DNA from: a virus
Length of the DNA stretch: 64,000 bases
Strand: one strand, 5' to 3'
IMG/VR virus record: IMGVR_UViG_3300029319_000002
Location: 1-64,000 of that record
Numbering within the stretch: position 1 is the first letter of the stretch; each line of letters starts with the position of its first letter. Under the pieces are notes generated by a model. The model was given only the letters and a program-made list of their open reading frames with translations. It was not told the DNA's origin and ran no database searches. Positions 57,501 to 63,116 of the stretch are shown here, piece by piece. Made by a program: the position numbers and the translations under genes.

Positions 57501-58053
57501 GAGACCGTTTTATGTAAGTCTTTCTAATGCATATGTCAATTTTAGAAGATTAATGATAACACAGCAGATAACCGCATGTGGTCAAATTCAATGTAAGGGA
57601 AAGGTTTCTGCTGTGTGTGGTTTTGGTGGTGGTGGTGCCGACTTTGCTGAATATTTTGAATGGGCAGATGGTAATCCAAACGTATCAGATCGTGTTGGAA
57701 GATCTGTTGTAGTTACAGGATCAAGTGGAAAGATTGGTATTGCTACTACCGGACAAACTCCATTTGGAGTTGTAACTGGAAGAGCAGCATTTGTTGGTAA
57801 TACTGCTGGTCGTTGGCACCAAAGATACTTAAAAGATGAATATCTTAGAACTATTAAAGATGAAAATGGAAATGATGTTCCTAATCCTGAATTTAACTCT
57901 GCCTGCACTTATTTTACCAGAGAACAAAGAGCAGAATGGGATCCTATTGGAATGATGGGTAAAATTCCTGTTCGTGTAGGTGAACCTCTCAATCCTAATT
58001 GGATGAAACTAAGAGTTATTTCACCTACGGTTGAAGAATATCTCGTAAGGTGA
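51598..58053 (+). CDS. Giant fibre-like structural protein 3 with Peptidase_G2-like end (2151 residues)
   Basis: Starts MANRDFKVRHGLNVCGNSSLGG and is made almost entirely of 12-residue SGxxxLxGxLxV-type units, with globular inserts near 590-700, 900-990, 1110-1280 and 1580-1660. The last 140 residues contain ADFAEYFEWADGNPNVSDRVGR, GKIGIATTGQTPFGVVTGRAAFVGN, a YLKDEYLRTIKDENG segment and AEWDPIGMMGKIPVRVG, the layout of the Peptidase_G2-type self-cleaving chaperone found at the end of phage fibres. This domain probably trimerises and then cuts itself off. A good ribosome binding site (GGGGGGA region) and late promoter precede it. Confidence 0.87.
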   Translation: MANRDFKVRHGLNVCGNSSLGGDVAISGNLDIGGNLSLESADLSGDLQVSGAASFGSLKVAGTTSLQGGLIVDTSLDVQTTLQADAISASGQLQVDGTTSLKDTLTVSGLTSLQGGLVVDTSMDVQSTLQANTISSSGQLIVQQQALIAGQTSVGGTLKVTGESQVATISSSGQLIVQQQALITGQTSVGGNLKVTGATTLCSTLEVQGTTTLSGDVQAKGNLSVGGDLIVSGALQVGGSGGSGFSVDSPATFGNTVTISGTTTLCSDLSIGGGGKITISSNTTPHIQLKGDGPHKLRFHDAGTTSQSKALDLVYRTNPNTLGFEKASDETKIWETDVDDLKTTFHEQVLISGTICAGTAIIAGALQVSGGADFHSTLQVSGNASVGGNFSTNTLSVGGSTILSGAVQAKSDISVGGSTILSGDVQAKSDISVGGKLVVGGSTICGSAILASNVSTQFLQVSSNTRIGGVLQVTGSISAPGGIHAAGGDIQTSGTISGTQLKFVSASGQRMTVSNLDSVSGRVGTLSATKFNFTSAGGQRMTISSATITSLNVSTITVNQQGNIARRISGTVASNNSSYVTAFTVTGNNLASCIEVFFEGSIANVVVACYAEIVVNHSGDISIRTHQGQYVTLDVQVISNGDEDFAVLVKRNGGVAGTANLNFNVYPKGDETVTATSTNPYSGTTFTHTGARGTKITATGGNPHKFETDGAIVGGKTLTVSGLTSLQGGLVVDTSMDVQTLLQADTISASGNLTVKGSSVLSGKVTAKSNLSVAGSSILSGAVQAKNTLCVGGSGTIAGVSFDKGWVRIGTADAGIAMDPNEIYFAGAGNLGTLSGHLTLNPAQSIVTSKVFDSTANIQTTAIISGTQLRCTSFAGTTVDVTGTLQVSGSTSLGSLKVAGTTCLQNTTVVNSALQLKSELDFIGGTNGKIIDFTLSSNTTATLRSHDANNQNFHNMLIMHRAGAVELFHNNQSKAATTAGGLAITGTLCASQDVKVAGQLRATGAVSVDGSAHVAQGLQVGGTASINALRVAGATCAQGQAFVNGSLRVTENLTVSGATATVVALDANHVQASGVLSGTQLRCTSASVGGTLVVGGTASFKGALNVSGTLSARKYSFEPYGVVPAYSNNSYQTITYNSAESAIELFSSSDTAIGMAFPAWKVNVNPGNKWQITMQIRASANTTGGVYIRVYEYDAELPNGKIAVSHEASNSLVQEDTRGKALSPIYENQNGSTTWQTLTFEYTPTGSAVWASIVVLNWTGLGTNRLYVREPQINSILENVNVGSNVQVAGHVSAGGYGHFGQALQVSGSASLGSLKVAGTTCLQGQAIAEQLQVHGITSTVQSIRTAAQSQTNANGIGGLAIYSSSISWAGISITGPGATKTLGIHYGGQNDNTLRFGRYQKAASITQGGNYEANPVMFDMDNGAIQTIGQVNAQGDLFCNGQVRTAAQVSAAGDVRAIGQLRSNAQVSVAGGVIAKGGLQVSGTGSFGALKVAGVLSAQGGLVIDSSFNCQIVAQFNNISCSDNIRVDGQISAQGSILAGQTLRAGGNLCGQGNTFCNQLLRVGGTACLQGVAVVNSHIDLKSELNFVGATNKYMDFMLVSSNQATFNANFRSMNHQSQVFHTHLVFNRGAAVDLYHNNNLKAATRSGGFYVSGTLSVVQDVKAGGQIRAAGALSCNGSGHFSQGVQVCGTVSCNGLHAAGGNIQTTGAISGNTVVGQTLQYNTRVNGNNQAQYDKLRVWNNGNYAIGMNNAMTGAHLNDYAMTFTMNNEQDRGFVFRHSGMNKAQYAMAMNVSGRTAIAHGLRVGYGVNWQGDPGTNQIHSAGDVYAGGQLRAAGAVSVNGSAHVAQGLQVGGSISCNGLHAAGSNIQTTGAISGGQLLTGGQVLAGGKVRGTQVCAQAQCLVNNQLRVSQGTILNGTTSIKTANGTTHWNGQNQRRSVVWRNDGGHYYLLITGQQNNANTSWNSWRPFYVSLSNAYVNFRRLMITQQITACGQIQCKGKVSAVCGFGGGGADFAEYFEWADGNPNVSDRVGRSVVVTGSSGKIGIATTGQTPFGVVTGRAAFVGNTAGRWHQRYLKDEYLRTIKDENGNDVPNPEFNSACTYFTREQRAEWDPIGMMGKIPVRVGEPLNPNWMKLRVISPTVEEYLVR
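51994..52184 (+). repeat. 86-bp direct repeat, period 105 bp
   Basis: 51994-52079 and 52099-52184 are near-identical (few substitutions) and code for TISSSGQLIVQQQALI plus GQTSVGG twice. In-frame duplication within the fibre array. Confidence 0.8.
52783..52890 (+). repeat. 54-bp tandem repeat
   Basis: Two copies (52783-52836, 52837-52890) differing at one base, coding for SVGGSTILSGAVQAKSDI and the same with D for A. Recent in-frame duplication. Confidence 0.85.
56348..56569 (+). repeat. 222-bp module shared with fibre gene 1 (copy B)
   Basis: Counterpart of 41201-41422, 15 kb away in a different gene, with equal length and no gaps visible. Suggests gene conversion or recombination between fibre genes. 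Confidence 0.85.
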
Positions 58054-58059
58054 TATAAT

Positions 58060-58066
58060 ATAAATA
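58060..58066 (+). promoter_or_regulatory. T4-type late promoter motif
   Basis: ATAAATA within TATAATATAAATATC, 27 bases before the ATG at 58094; a TATAAT box overlaps it. Confidence 0.6.
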
Positions 58067-58093
58067 TCTCAAGTTGATAACTACATTACAACA

Positions 58094-58330
58094 ATGAAAA
58101 AAGCATTAGAAACTGTTTATACATCATTTGAAACTCAATTAAAAGAGCATAAAGAAGCAATCGCAAAATTGGAGGGTGAACTCATGCAAAGACGAGAGCT
58201 TGCTCTAAAACTTGAAGGGGCTTTAGAAGGATTTGCTCTTGTAGATAAAGAATCAAAGAAACCTGAAAATATGCCGATGGTTCAATTAGATGATGAAGAT
58301 GAGGAGGAAGAATCTGAAGAGGAGGATTGA
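58094..58330 (+). CDS. Coiled-coil protein with acidic tail
   Basis: A 78-residue protein: one helix of about 48 residues with heptad character (LKEHKEAIAKLEGELMQRREL), then an acidic tail DDEDEEEESEEED. It follows the last fibre gene under a late promoter motif, so it may be a small structural or assembly protein. Function unknown. Confidence 0.7.
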   Translation: MKKALETVYTSFETQLKEHKEAIAKLEGELMQRRELALKLEGALEGFALVDKESKKPENMPMVQLDDEDEEEESEEED

Positions 58331-58333
58331 TAA

Positions 58334-58480
58334 ATGAGGAGAAGATATCGCATCATATTAGAACTAGAATTGATGGAAGATAAAGAACCAGAGGCTCTTG
58401 ACTGGCAAGAACTTCTACAATTAGAAGAGAATGAATATGTTGATGTGATAGATGTTGAAGAAGAAGATGATGTTTGGTGA
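58334..58480 (+). CDS. Small acidic protein, unknown
   Basis: A 48-residue protein beginning RRRYRIILELEL and continuing as an acidic chain ending DVEEEDDVW. It starts three bases after the previous stop. Function unknown. Confidence 0.55.
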   Translation: MRRRYRIILELELMEDKEPEALDWQELLQLEENEYVDVIDVEEEDDVW

Positions 58481-58498
58481 CAATCTAACTTCTGTCAC

Positions 58499-58525
58499 AA
58501 CCTCCCTTGACGGGGAGGTTTTTTT
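58499..58525 (+). terminator. Intrinsic terminator upstream of the methylase
   Basis: 8-bp stem AACCTCCC / GGGAGGTT (58499-58506, 58513-58520), loop TTGACG, then T to 58525. The loop is the -35 of the methylase promoter. Confidence 0.85.
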
Positions 58526-58535
58526 ATGTTATGTT
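58507..58535 (+). promoter_or_regulatory. Promoter embedded in the terminator
   Basis: TTGACG (58507-58512) in the hairpin loop with TATGTT (58530-58535) at 17 bases; a better TATAAT lies at 58535-58540 but at 22 bases. It would drive the methylase at 58555. Confidence 0.6.
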
Positions 58536-58554
58536 ATAATCAAAACGAGATTGT

Positions 58555-59409
58555 ATGAAACCAGCAAAGTTCAAAACTTGTCTCCGTTATCCTGGTGGAA
58601 AGAGTAAAGCACTCAAAACTTTGGGAGAATGGATTCCATCGGACTTCAAAGAGTTTCGAGATCCATTTTTAGGTGGTGGAAGTATTCCTTTGATGGTATC
58701 ACAAAACTATCCAAATGTTCCTGTTTGGGTGAATGACAAATACTTCTTTTTGTTTAATTTCTGGTTGCAACTGCGTGATCAAGGAGTCCTTTTGTCAAAT
58801 AAAATTAGGGAAATTAAAGAAGAAGTAAATGGTGACGATGAAGCACATCGAGATCTGTTTAATCAGTATGCAAAAGAGATGAAAGATTATGAACCTTTTA
58901 TGCAAGCAGTTGCATTTTTCATCCTAAACAAGTGTTCATACTCTGGACTCACTGAAAACTCTACATTTTCAAAGACAGCATCTAGATCAAATTTTTCGAT
59001 TGTTGGTGCTGAGAAACTAAAAATGTTCTCACATATTATCAAGAACTGGAAAATCACTAATGTTGATTATTCTGAGGTGATGTGTGCTCCTGGTGAAGAT
59101 GTTTTTGTATTTCTAGATCCTCCATATGATATTAAAGATTTTCTTTATGGAACTGATCGCAAACTTCACTCTTCATTTTCTCATGAAAGTTTTGCTGACA
59201 ATGTGGACAAATGTCCGCATCAATTCATGATTACTTACAATAAGAATGAGTGGTTAGAAACTAGATACAAAGATTATACTCTTAAAGACTGGGAACTTCG
59301 TTACTCTATGGTTCATCGTGGAGATAAAGGCACAAAAGAAAATATAAAAACGGAATTGTTAATTTCTAATTATAACGTGGACACTTTAGAAACTGCCACA
59401 CTATTCTAA
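58555..59409 (+). CDS. dam: DNA adenine methylase (D12 class, Dam-like)
   Basis: A 284-residue N6-adenine methyltransferase. The SAM-binding motif LRYPGGKSKALKTLGEWI is at residues 11-28, the FRDPFLGGGSIPL motif at about 37-49, and the catalytic DPPY in VFLDPPYDIKDFLYG at about 186-200. Dam-type enzymes methylate GATC or related sites; in phages this protects against restriction or affects packaging and repair. Length agrees with the family. Nearby are an SF2 helicase and a putative PD-(D/E)XK nuclease. No partner specificity can be read. Confidence 0.92.
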   Translation: MKPAKFKTCLRYPGGKSKALKTLGEWIPSDFKEFRDPFLGGGSIPLMVSQNYPNVPVWVNDKYFFLFNFWLQLRDQGVLLSNKIREIKEEVNGDDEAHRDLFNQYAKEMKDYEPFMQAVAFFILNKCSYSGLTENSTFSKTASRSNFSIVGAEKLKMFSHIIKNWKITNVDYSEVMCAPGEDVFVFLDPPYDIKDFLYGTDRKLHSSFSHESFADNVDKCPHQFMITYNKNEWLETRYKDYTLKDWELRYSMVHRGDKGTKENIKTELLISNYNVDTLETATLF

Positions 59410-59426
59410 CCACTCCCACATTTTTC

Positions 59427-59449
59427 CTGTATATTAAAAGAGTCAAAGA
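59427..59449 (+). promoter_or_regulatory. Repeated promoter/leader element, copy 1
   Basis: TGTATATTAAAAGAGTCAAA with extended -10 TGTATATT (TATATT at 59430-59435) and a leader ending in the ribosome binding region of the gene at 59456. Three further copies are at 61245, 61881 and 63563. Confidence 0.65.
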
Positions 59450-59455
59450 AATCAA

Positions 59456-59623
59456 ATGCAAGGTTCTTCACAAGTTCTCCGTTCACTTCAATCACTTCAG
59501 CAATGCTATCGTGACCAAAATTTTGTTCTTACTAAAGAACAACAGGAACGATATGATGAGTTGCTGATGCTCCGTCGTGCTTTTATTCAGCACTGGAGAG
59601 AAAATAAACAAATCACAAACTGA
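59456..59623 (+). CDS. Small helical protein, unknown
   Basis: A 55-residue protein, helical and Gln/Arg-rich (VLRSLQSLQQCYRDQN, LLMLRRAFIQHWREN). First gene behind copy 1 of the repeated promoter element. Function unknown. Confidence 0.6.
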   Translation: MQGSSQVLRSLQSLQQCYRDQNFVLTKEQQERYDELLMLRRAFIQHWRENKQITN

Positions 59624-59634
59624 GGTAAACTATC

Positions 59635-59772
59635 ATGCAATGGGAAGTTCAACTTATCAAAAACGGTCGTCAATTTTCGGATTATGTTTTTGCATCAGAT
59701 TTTAATGATGCCCGAGATGTTGCAATCCATCGCAATCCTGGTTCTACTTTTATCACCGCAAATGTAGTTTGA
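59635..59772 (+). CDS. Small protein, unknown
   Basis: A 45-residue protein with alpha/beta pattern (MQWEVQLIKNG, FNDARDVAIHRNPGSTFI). GAGGTAAAC lies just before the ATG. Function unknown. Confidence 0.55.
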   Translation: MQWEVQLIKNGRQFSDYVFASDFNDARDVAIHRNPGSTFITANVV

Positions 59773-59789
59773 TTTTTCTCTACTTTTTA

Positions 59790-59933
59790 ATGAAACTAAC
59801 TGTTACTTTTTCAGGGTATGTTCCTGAAGAATGTAATGATAATCACAGACAATATGATACTCAAAGGGGGAATCATATTGAAAGAACTTGCATCATTGAA
59901 AACACGCAAAAAATTGGTGTGCCAGTTCAATAA
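59790..59933 (+). CDS. Small protein, unknown
   Basis: A 47-residue polar protein (TFSGYVPEECNDNHRQYD) with two cysteines. No strong ribosome binding site. Its end encodes GTGCCAGT, which also begins the two later intergenic repeats. Function unknown. Confidence 0.45.
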   Translation: MKLTVTFSGYVPEECNDNHRQYDTQRGNHIERTCIIENTQKIGVPVQ

Positions 59934-59940
59934 CCTGCAC

Positions 59941-59976
59941 AAACCTCTTGACTTTTCGGTCGAGAGGTTTTATATT
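59941..59976 (+). promoter_or_regulatory. Terminator with embedded promoter before the helicase
   Basis: 12-bp stem AAACCTCTTGAC / GTCGAGAGGTTT (one G-U pair; 59941-59952, 59959-59970) followed by T-rich sequence. TTGACT (59948-59953) in the left arm and TATATT (59971-59976), 17 bases apart, form the helicase promoter. Confidence 0.8.
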
Positions 59977-60002
59977 ATATTCATCAATCAAAGATTACTG
60001 AC

Positions 60003-61193
60003 TTGACTATCACTCTTCGTCCGCATCAACAACGTGGCATCAATCGTATGGAAGAGTATGCCAAAGGTCAACTGATTTTCCCCACCGGAGCAGGTAAAAC
60101 TCTCACGGCAATTATGGATGCCAAGAGAGTTTTTGAGACCGCAAATTCTCACAAAACCATTGTGATTGTTGCTCCTCGTATTCTCCTTGCTGAGCAACTT
60201 TGCAGTGAGTTTCTGGAGGTTATTCAACGCAAAGATGTGCATGTGATGCACGTTCACAGTGGTGAAACTTCTTACTTCAGCACCACTAAAGTCAAGGAGA
60301 TTGAACTGCATGATTCTGTCTGCAAAACTGCTGGTGAGCATCAACTTATCTTCACCACTTACAACTCTCTGGGTCGCATTGTAGACGCAAAGGTTGAGGT
60401 CGATACTATCTACTTTGACGAGGCACATAATAGTGTCAAACGTAACTTTTTCCCTGCAACTGAGCACTTCAGTCAAGAGGCAAATCGTTGCTATTTCTTC
60501 ACTGCAACCCGCAAAACTTCTGTCACCATTATGAAACCCGGCATGAATGATCGTGCCGTCTATGGTGATGTGATCTGCCGAGTTTCTGCACCTGAGTTGG
60601 TTGAAGGTGGTTTCATTCTTCCCCCTAAAGTTAAGGTAATTGAAATGGACAAAGTTGATCGCAAGTCCATCACTCCTCACCTTGAAAGTAACAACATTCT
60701 CACCACTATTGATGACATCAACATCAAAAAGATTCTGGTGTGTGCAAAAACTACTAAGCAACTGACTACAATTTTCCAGACAGATTTTGCCGATCAATTG
60801 GAACAACGTGGTTATTCTTATCTGTATATCACTGCCAAAACTGGTGCTGTTATCGACGGTGAGAAAGTTTCCCGTGAGAAGTTCTTTGAAACTTTGAACG
60901 CTTGGGGTAAAGATCCTAGCAAAAAGTTTGTTGTTCTTCATCGTTCAATTCTGTCCGAAGGTATCAACGTCAGTCAACTGGAAGCAGTCATCTTCATGCG
61001 TAACATGGATGTGATTGAAATGACCCAGACTGTGGGTCGTGTGCTTCGTAAAGGTGGTGAAAGTAAGACTTATGGGTTCTGTGTCGTTCCTGTTTATTCT
61101 AAGGTAGGTATCTCCACTCAACGTGGATTGCAGACAGTTATTGATACTGTCTTTGAAAAAGGTGAGATGCTTGATAGTGTTGTTCGTCGTTGA
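60003..61193 (+). CDS. Superfamily 2 DNA helicase (UvsW/restriction type)
   Basis: A 396-residue SF2 helicase. Motifs in order: LRPHQQRGINRM at the N-terminus, Walker A FPTGAGKT (about 26-33), motif Ia IVAPRILLAEQL, DEAH box YFDEAHN (about 138), motif III FTATRK, and motif VI QTVGRVLRKGG near 348. The start is taken at TTG 60003, as the conserved LRPHQ must be included and no upstream ATG is in frame. It is shorter than T4 UvsW (587 residues), lacking the N-terminal part. It may unwind branched DNA or act with the nuclease coded next. Its own promoter lies in the preceding terminator. Confidence 0.87.
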   Translation: MTITLRPHQQRGINRMEEYAKGQLIFPTGAGKTLTAIMDAKRVFETANSHKTIVIVAPRILLAEQLCSEFLEVIQRKDVHVMHVHSGETSYFSTTKVKEIELHDSVCKTAGEHQLIFTTYNSLGRIVDAKVEVDTIYFDEAHNSVKRNFFPATEHFSQEANRCYFFTATRKTSVTIMKPGMNDRAVYGDVICRVSAPELVEGGFILPPKVKVIEMDKVDRKSITPHLESNNILTTIDDINIKKILVCAKTTKQLTTIFQTDFADQLEQRGYSYLYITAKTGAVIDGEKVSREKFFETLNAWGKDPSKKFVVLHRSILSEGINVSQLEAVIFMRNMDVIEMTQTVGRVLRKGGESKTYGFCVVPVYSKVGISTQRGLQTVIDTVFEKGEMLDSVVRR

Positions 61194-61195
61194 TG

Positions 61196-61270
61196 TGCCA
61201 GTGGGGAGAACTGTCCACCATTCTCCCCAAAGCACCATAAAACATGTATATTAAAAGAGTCAAAGGAATT
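61196..61270 (+). promoter_or_regulatory. Repeated promoter/leader element, copy 2, with hairpin
   Basis: GTGCCAGT, then a perfect 8-bp hairpin GGGGAGAA / TTCTCCCC (61203-61210, 61221-61228; loop CTGTCCACCA), then CATAAAAC and TGTATATT (-10 at 61247-61252) with the leader AAAAGAGTCAAAGGAAT. No T run follows the hairpin, so it is more likely regulatory than a terminator. Confidence 0.6.
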
Positions 61271-61276
61271 TAAGTC

Positions 61277-61828
61277 ATGCACCTGATTGATTCTCTGGAA
61301 ACAAAAACTGACTGGGGTAAGATTTTTGGTGTTGTAGATTCTCTCTACAATGATGCAGGATTCTCCTCCAATGCTGATAACTTTGCCCGTGCAACTGCTG
61401 TAGAGAAAGCAATCGCAAAGTTCTCAGATCTTGAACGTGTAGATAAAACTGGATATGATTTTCTCTTCGGTGATAAAAAGATTGAACTGAAAATGGGCAA
61501 GAATTTATTCTACAAACGTAAGGACATTCATGCCACTAAAAAGTTCAAAGTAAAATCTTTTCTGAGTGAGAAGAAAACTGTCGAAGATTTCCGTCAAAAT
61601 AAAACTTTTGACTACATGATGGTGATTGATCTCACGGCACGTCGTGTGGTGATTGTTGAAGATGAGAAAGCACGATCTTTGTATCAAGAAGGTGCTGATG
61701 GGGCAATGATTGAACTGAAGTTGGGTGACTATTATCAGTGTGATTTGGGTGAGTTTGATGTTACTGAACCTCCCACACTTTTGTCTAGAGCTATCAACAA
61801 AGCAATCGAAGGTTATCTGGACTTCTGA
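61277..61828 (+). CDS. Putative PD-(D/E)XK nuclease
   Basis: A 183-residue soluble protein. TGYDFLFGDKKIELKMGKN at about residues 58-76 has the D-x9-ExK arrangement of PD-(D/E)XK endonucleases (Asp in GYDF, ELK), preceded by a helix with Glu (ATAVEKAIAKF). Basic residues follow (YKRKDIHATKKFKVKS). It lies behind the helicase and shares with the following gene the same upstream regulatory repeat. The nuclease call rests on this motif and predicted pattern only; it could be another protein with a chance match. Confidence 0.6.
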   Translation: MHLIDSLETKTDWGKIFGVVDSLYNDAGFSSNADNFARATAVEKAIAKFSDLERVDKTGYDFLFGDKKIELKMGKNLFYKRKDIHATKKFKVKSFLSEKKTVEDFRQNKTFDYMMVIDLTARRVVIVEDEKARSLYQEGADGAMIELKLGDYYQCDLGEFDVTEPPTLLSRAINKAIEGYLDF

Positions 61829-61829
61829 G

Positions 61830-61906
61830 TGTGCCAGTTTATCAAAGTGTCCACCATTCTCCCCAAAGCACTCTAAAACCTGTATATTAAAAGAGTCAAA
61901 GGAACA
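61830..61906 (+). promoter_or_regulatory. Repeated promoter/leader element, copy 3
   Basis: Same order as copy 2 (GTGCCAGT, TGTCCACCATTCTCCCCAAA, TAAAAC, TGTATATT at 61881-61888, AAAAGAGTCAAAGGAA) but the left hairpin arm is replaced by TTTATCAAAG, so the hairpin cannot form. Confidence 0.65.
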
Positions 61907-61911
61907 ACGAC

Positions 61912-62301
61912 ATGACCACTCAAACATTCTCCGAGTTCGTTGCAACTCAAGATGCACGGAACACCATTGAACTTAACGTCCGTAAGTATTCTTTGATGCT
62001 GTGTGATGCACTTGAACTTGATTTCAAGACCAGTCATCCTAACTCTGAACCCTACAAGTTCTACATCGAAAGTGGTCGTAAGTATCACAAAATTATCATG
62101 GAAACTGATGGTGGTTCTAGTCGTCTTGGACCTTCCCGCAGTGTTCATGCCTTTGTTGATAAGAAAACGGGTGATGTTTACAAAGCAGCATCATTCAAAG
62201 CACCTGCAAAGATTGTTCGTTATAATCTTTGCATCATGAGTGACCGTGAATGGTTGTTTGAAAATGCAGATTGGGCAGGTTCTTATCTTTACATCAAGTG
62301 A
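61912..62301 (+). CDS. Conserved protein, unknown
   Basis: A 129-residue soluble alpha/beta protein: KYSLMLCDALELDFKT, PYKFYIESGRKYHKIIME, then VHAFVDKKTGDVYKAASFKAPAKIVRYNL, a phrase I associate with a widespread hypothetical phage family, and a C-terminal NADWAGSYLYIK. No catalytic motif is clear. It follows copy 3 of the repeated promoter element. Confidence 0.75.
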   Translation: MTTQTFSEFVATQDARNTIELNVRKYSLMLCDALELDFKTSHPNSEPYKFYIESGRKYHKIIMETDGGSSRLGPSRSVHAFVDKKTGDVYKAASFKAPAKIVRYNLCIMSDREWLFENADWAGSYLYIK

Positions 62302-62311
62302 GGATCAAAAA

Positions 62312-62479
62312 ATGATTACTTCAAAAAAACAAATGCTCCGCATTATGAAAGGTTGTGAGGGTGCAGATACTCTCACCCGTGAGCAAAAGTTCCAAGTCTT
62401 TGTCAACGTGTGCGACAACATGTTGAAGGAAGGTAGAATGTCCAAAGCAACTCACAAACGGTTCACTCACATTTGGTAA
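62312..62479 (+). CDS. Small basic helical protein, unknown
   Basis: A 55-residue protein (KKQMLRIMKGCEGADTLT, EGRMSKATHKRFTHIW). The ATG at 62312 follows GAGGATC; an upstream in-frame ATG at 62240 lies inside the previous gene. Its stop overlaps the next ATG (TAATG). Function unknown. Confidence 0.65.
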   Translation: MITSKKQMLRIMKGCEGADTLTREQKFQVFVNVCDNMLKEGRMSKATHKRFTHIW

Positions 62480-62763
62480 TGGAACTTCCTCATGATTTCC
62501 CCCATCAACCCCCAGAAGGTTACTCCTATGAAATACAAAATCACAAAAGGAATGTGGTTGCTATTTGGTTACGGGATCACCGCAAGTATTCTTACACTAA
62601 TGATGATGTTAGGACTATTTGGGGATTCTACAATGGAAAAAAAGGAGAATACTATGCCCCAATCAATGCAAAGAAAGCAGGAGATGTAGTGAACATAAAT
62701 GATACGCGGAATTACACCGCAATGCAACTTAATTTCAAAGGATTAGAGGGATTTTTTATATGA
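62479..62763 (+). CDS. Small protein, unknown
   Basis: A 94-residue protein rich in Tyr and Asn with LPHDFPHQPPEGYSYEI and AIWLRDHRKYSYTNDDVRTIWGFY, probably one small beta/alpha domain. It overlaps the previous stop by one base. Function unknown. Confidence 0.65.
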   Translation: MELPHDFPHQPPEGYSYEIQNHKRNVVAIWLRDHRKYSYTNDDVRTIWGFYNGKKGEYYAPINAKKAGDVVNINDTRNYTAMQLNFKGLEGFFI

Positions 62764-62804
62764 AATTCCGCGGCACCGGAAACCAGTTGACAAGGTGGCA
62801 CAGT

Positions 62805-62840
62805 GGGGGTTGAGATCCCCCCAGATCTGTGCAATGATAC
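62805..62840 (+). promoter_or_regulatory. Possible promoter in a GGGGG/CCCCC hairpin
   Basis: GGGGG (62805-62809), loop TTGAGAT, CCCCC (62817-62821). TTGAGA could be a -35 with TGATAC (62835-62840) as a poor -10 at 19 bases. No T run. It echoes the terminator/promoter modules but is much weaker. Confidence 0.3.
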
Positions 62841-62844
62841 CATC

Positions 62845-63105
62845 ATGAACAAAGCAAACGACATGGCAACCAAAATCTTCTCACTGACACCATCCGAACA
62901 ACAGGCAAAGTGGAATGACATTATGGGTCAAATGTGTGCCTATGTTGATGATACAAATGCCGACGTAGATATGGCATATGATTGGGTATGTGAGATGCTC
63001 AACATTTCCTCCTTTGTTGACAATGAAACTGCATGGAATTCTTTCTATGATGTGTGGGAGTCCTGCGATAATCGCAACGACTTGAACACTTTCCAAATCG
63101 TTTGA
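62845..63105 (+). CDS. Small acidic protein, unknown
   Basis: 86 residues from the ATG at 62845; the frame also opens at a GTG at 62803, but that start would lie inside the hairpin. Helical with Asp/Asn/Trp (EQQAKWNDIMGQMCAYVDD, VDMAYDWVCEML, ETAWNSFYDVWESC). Function unknown. Confidence 0.65.
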   Translation: MNKANDMATKIFSLTPSEQQAKWNDIMGQMCAYVDDTNADVDMAYDWVCEMLNISSFVDNETAWNSFYDVWESCDNRNDLNTFQIV

Positions 63106-63116
63106 TAAACTACATC

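Noticed and set aside
59988-60941. 317-codon open frame on the minus strand
   Set aside because: It lies wholly opposite the SF2 helicase, whose motifs are complete. The translation is low in pattern and rich in Thr/Asn/Phe as expected from the complement of this coding strand.
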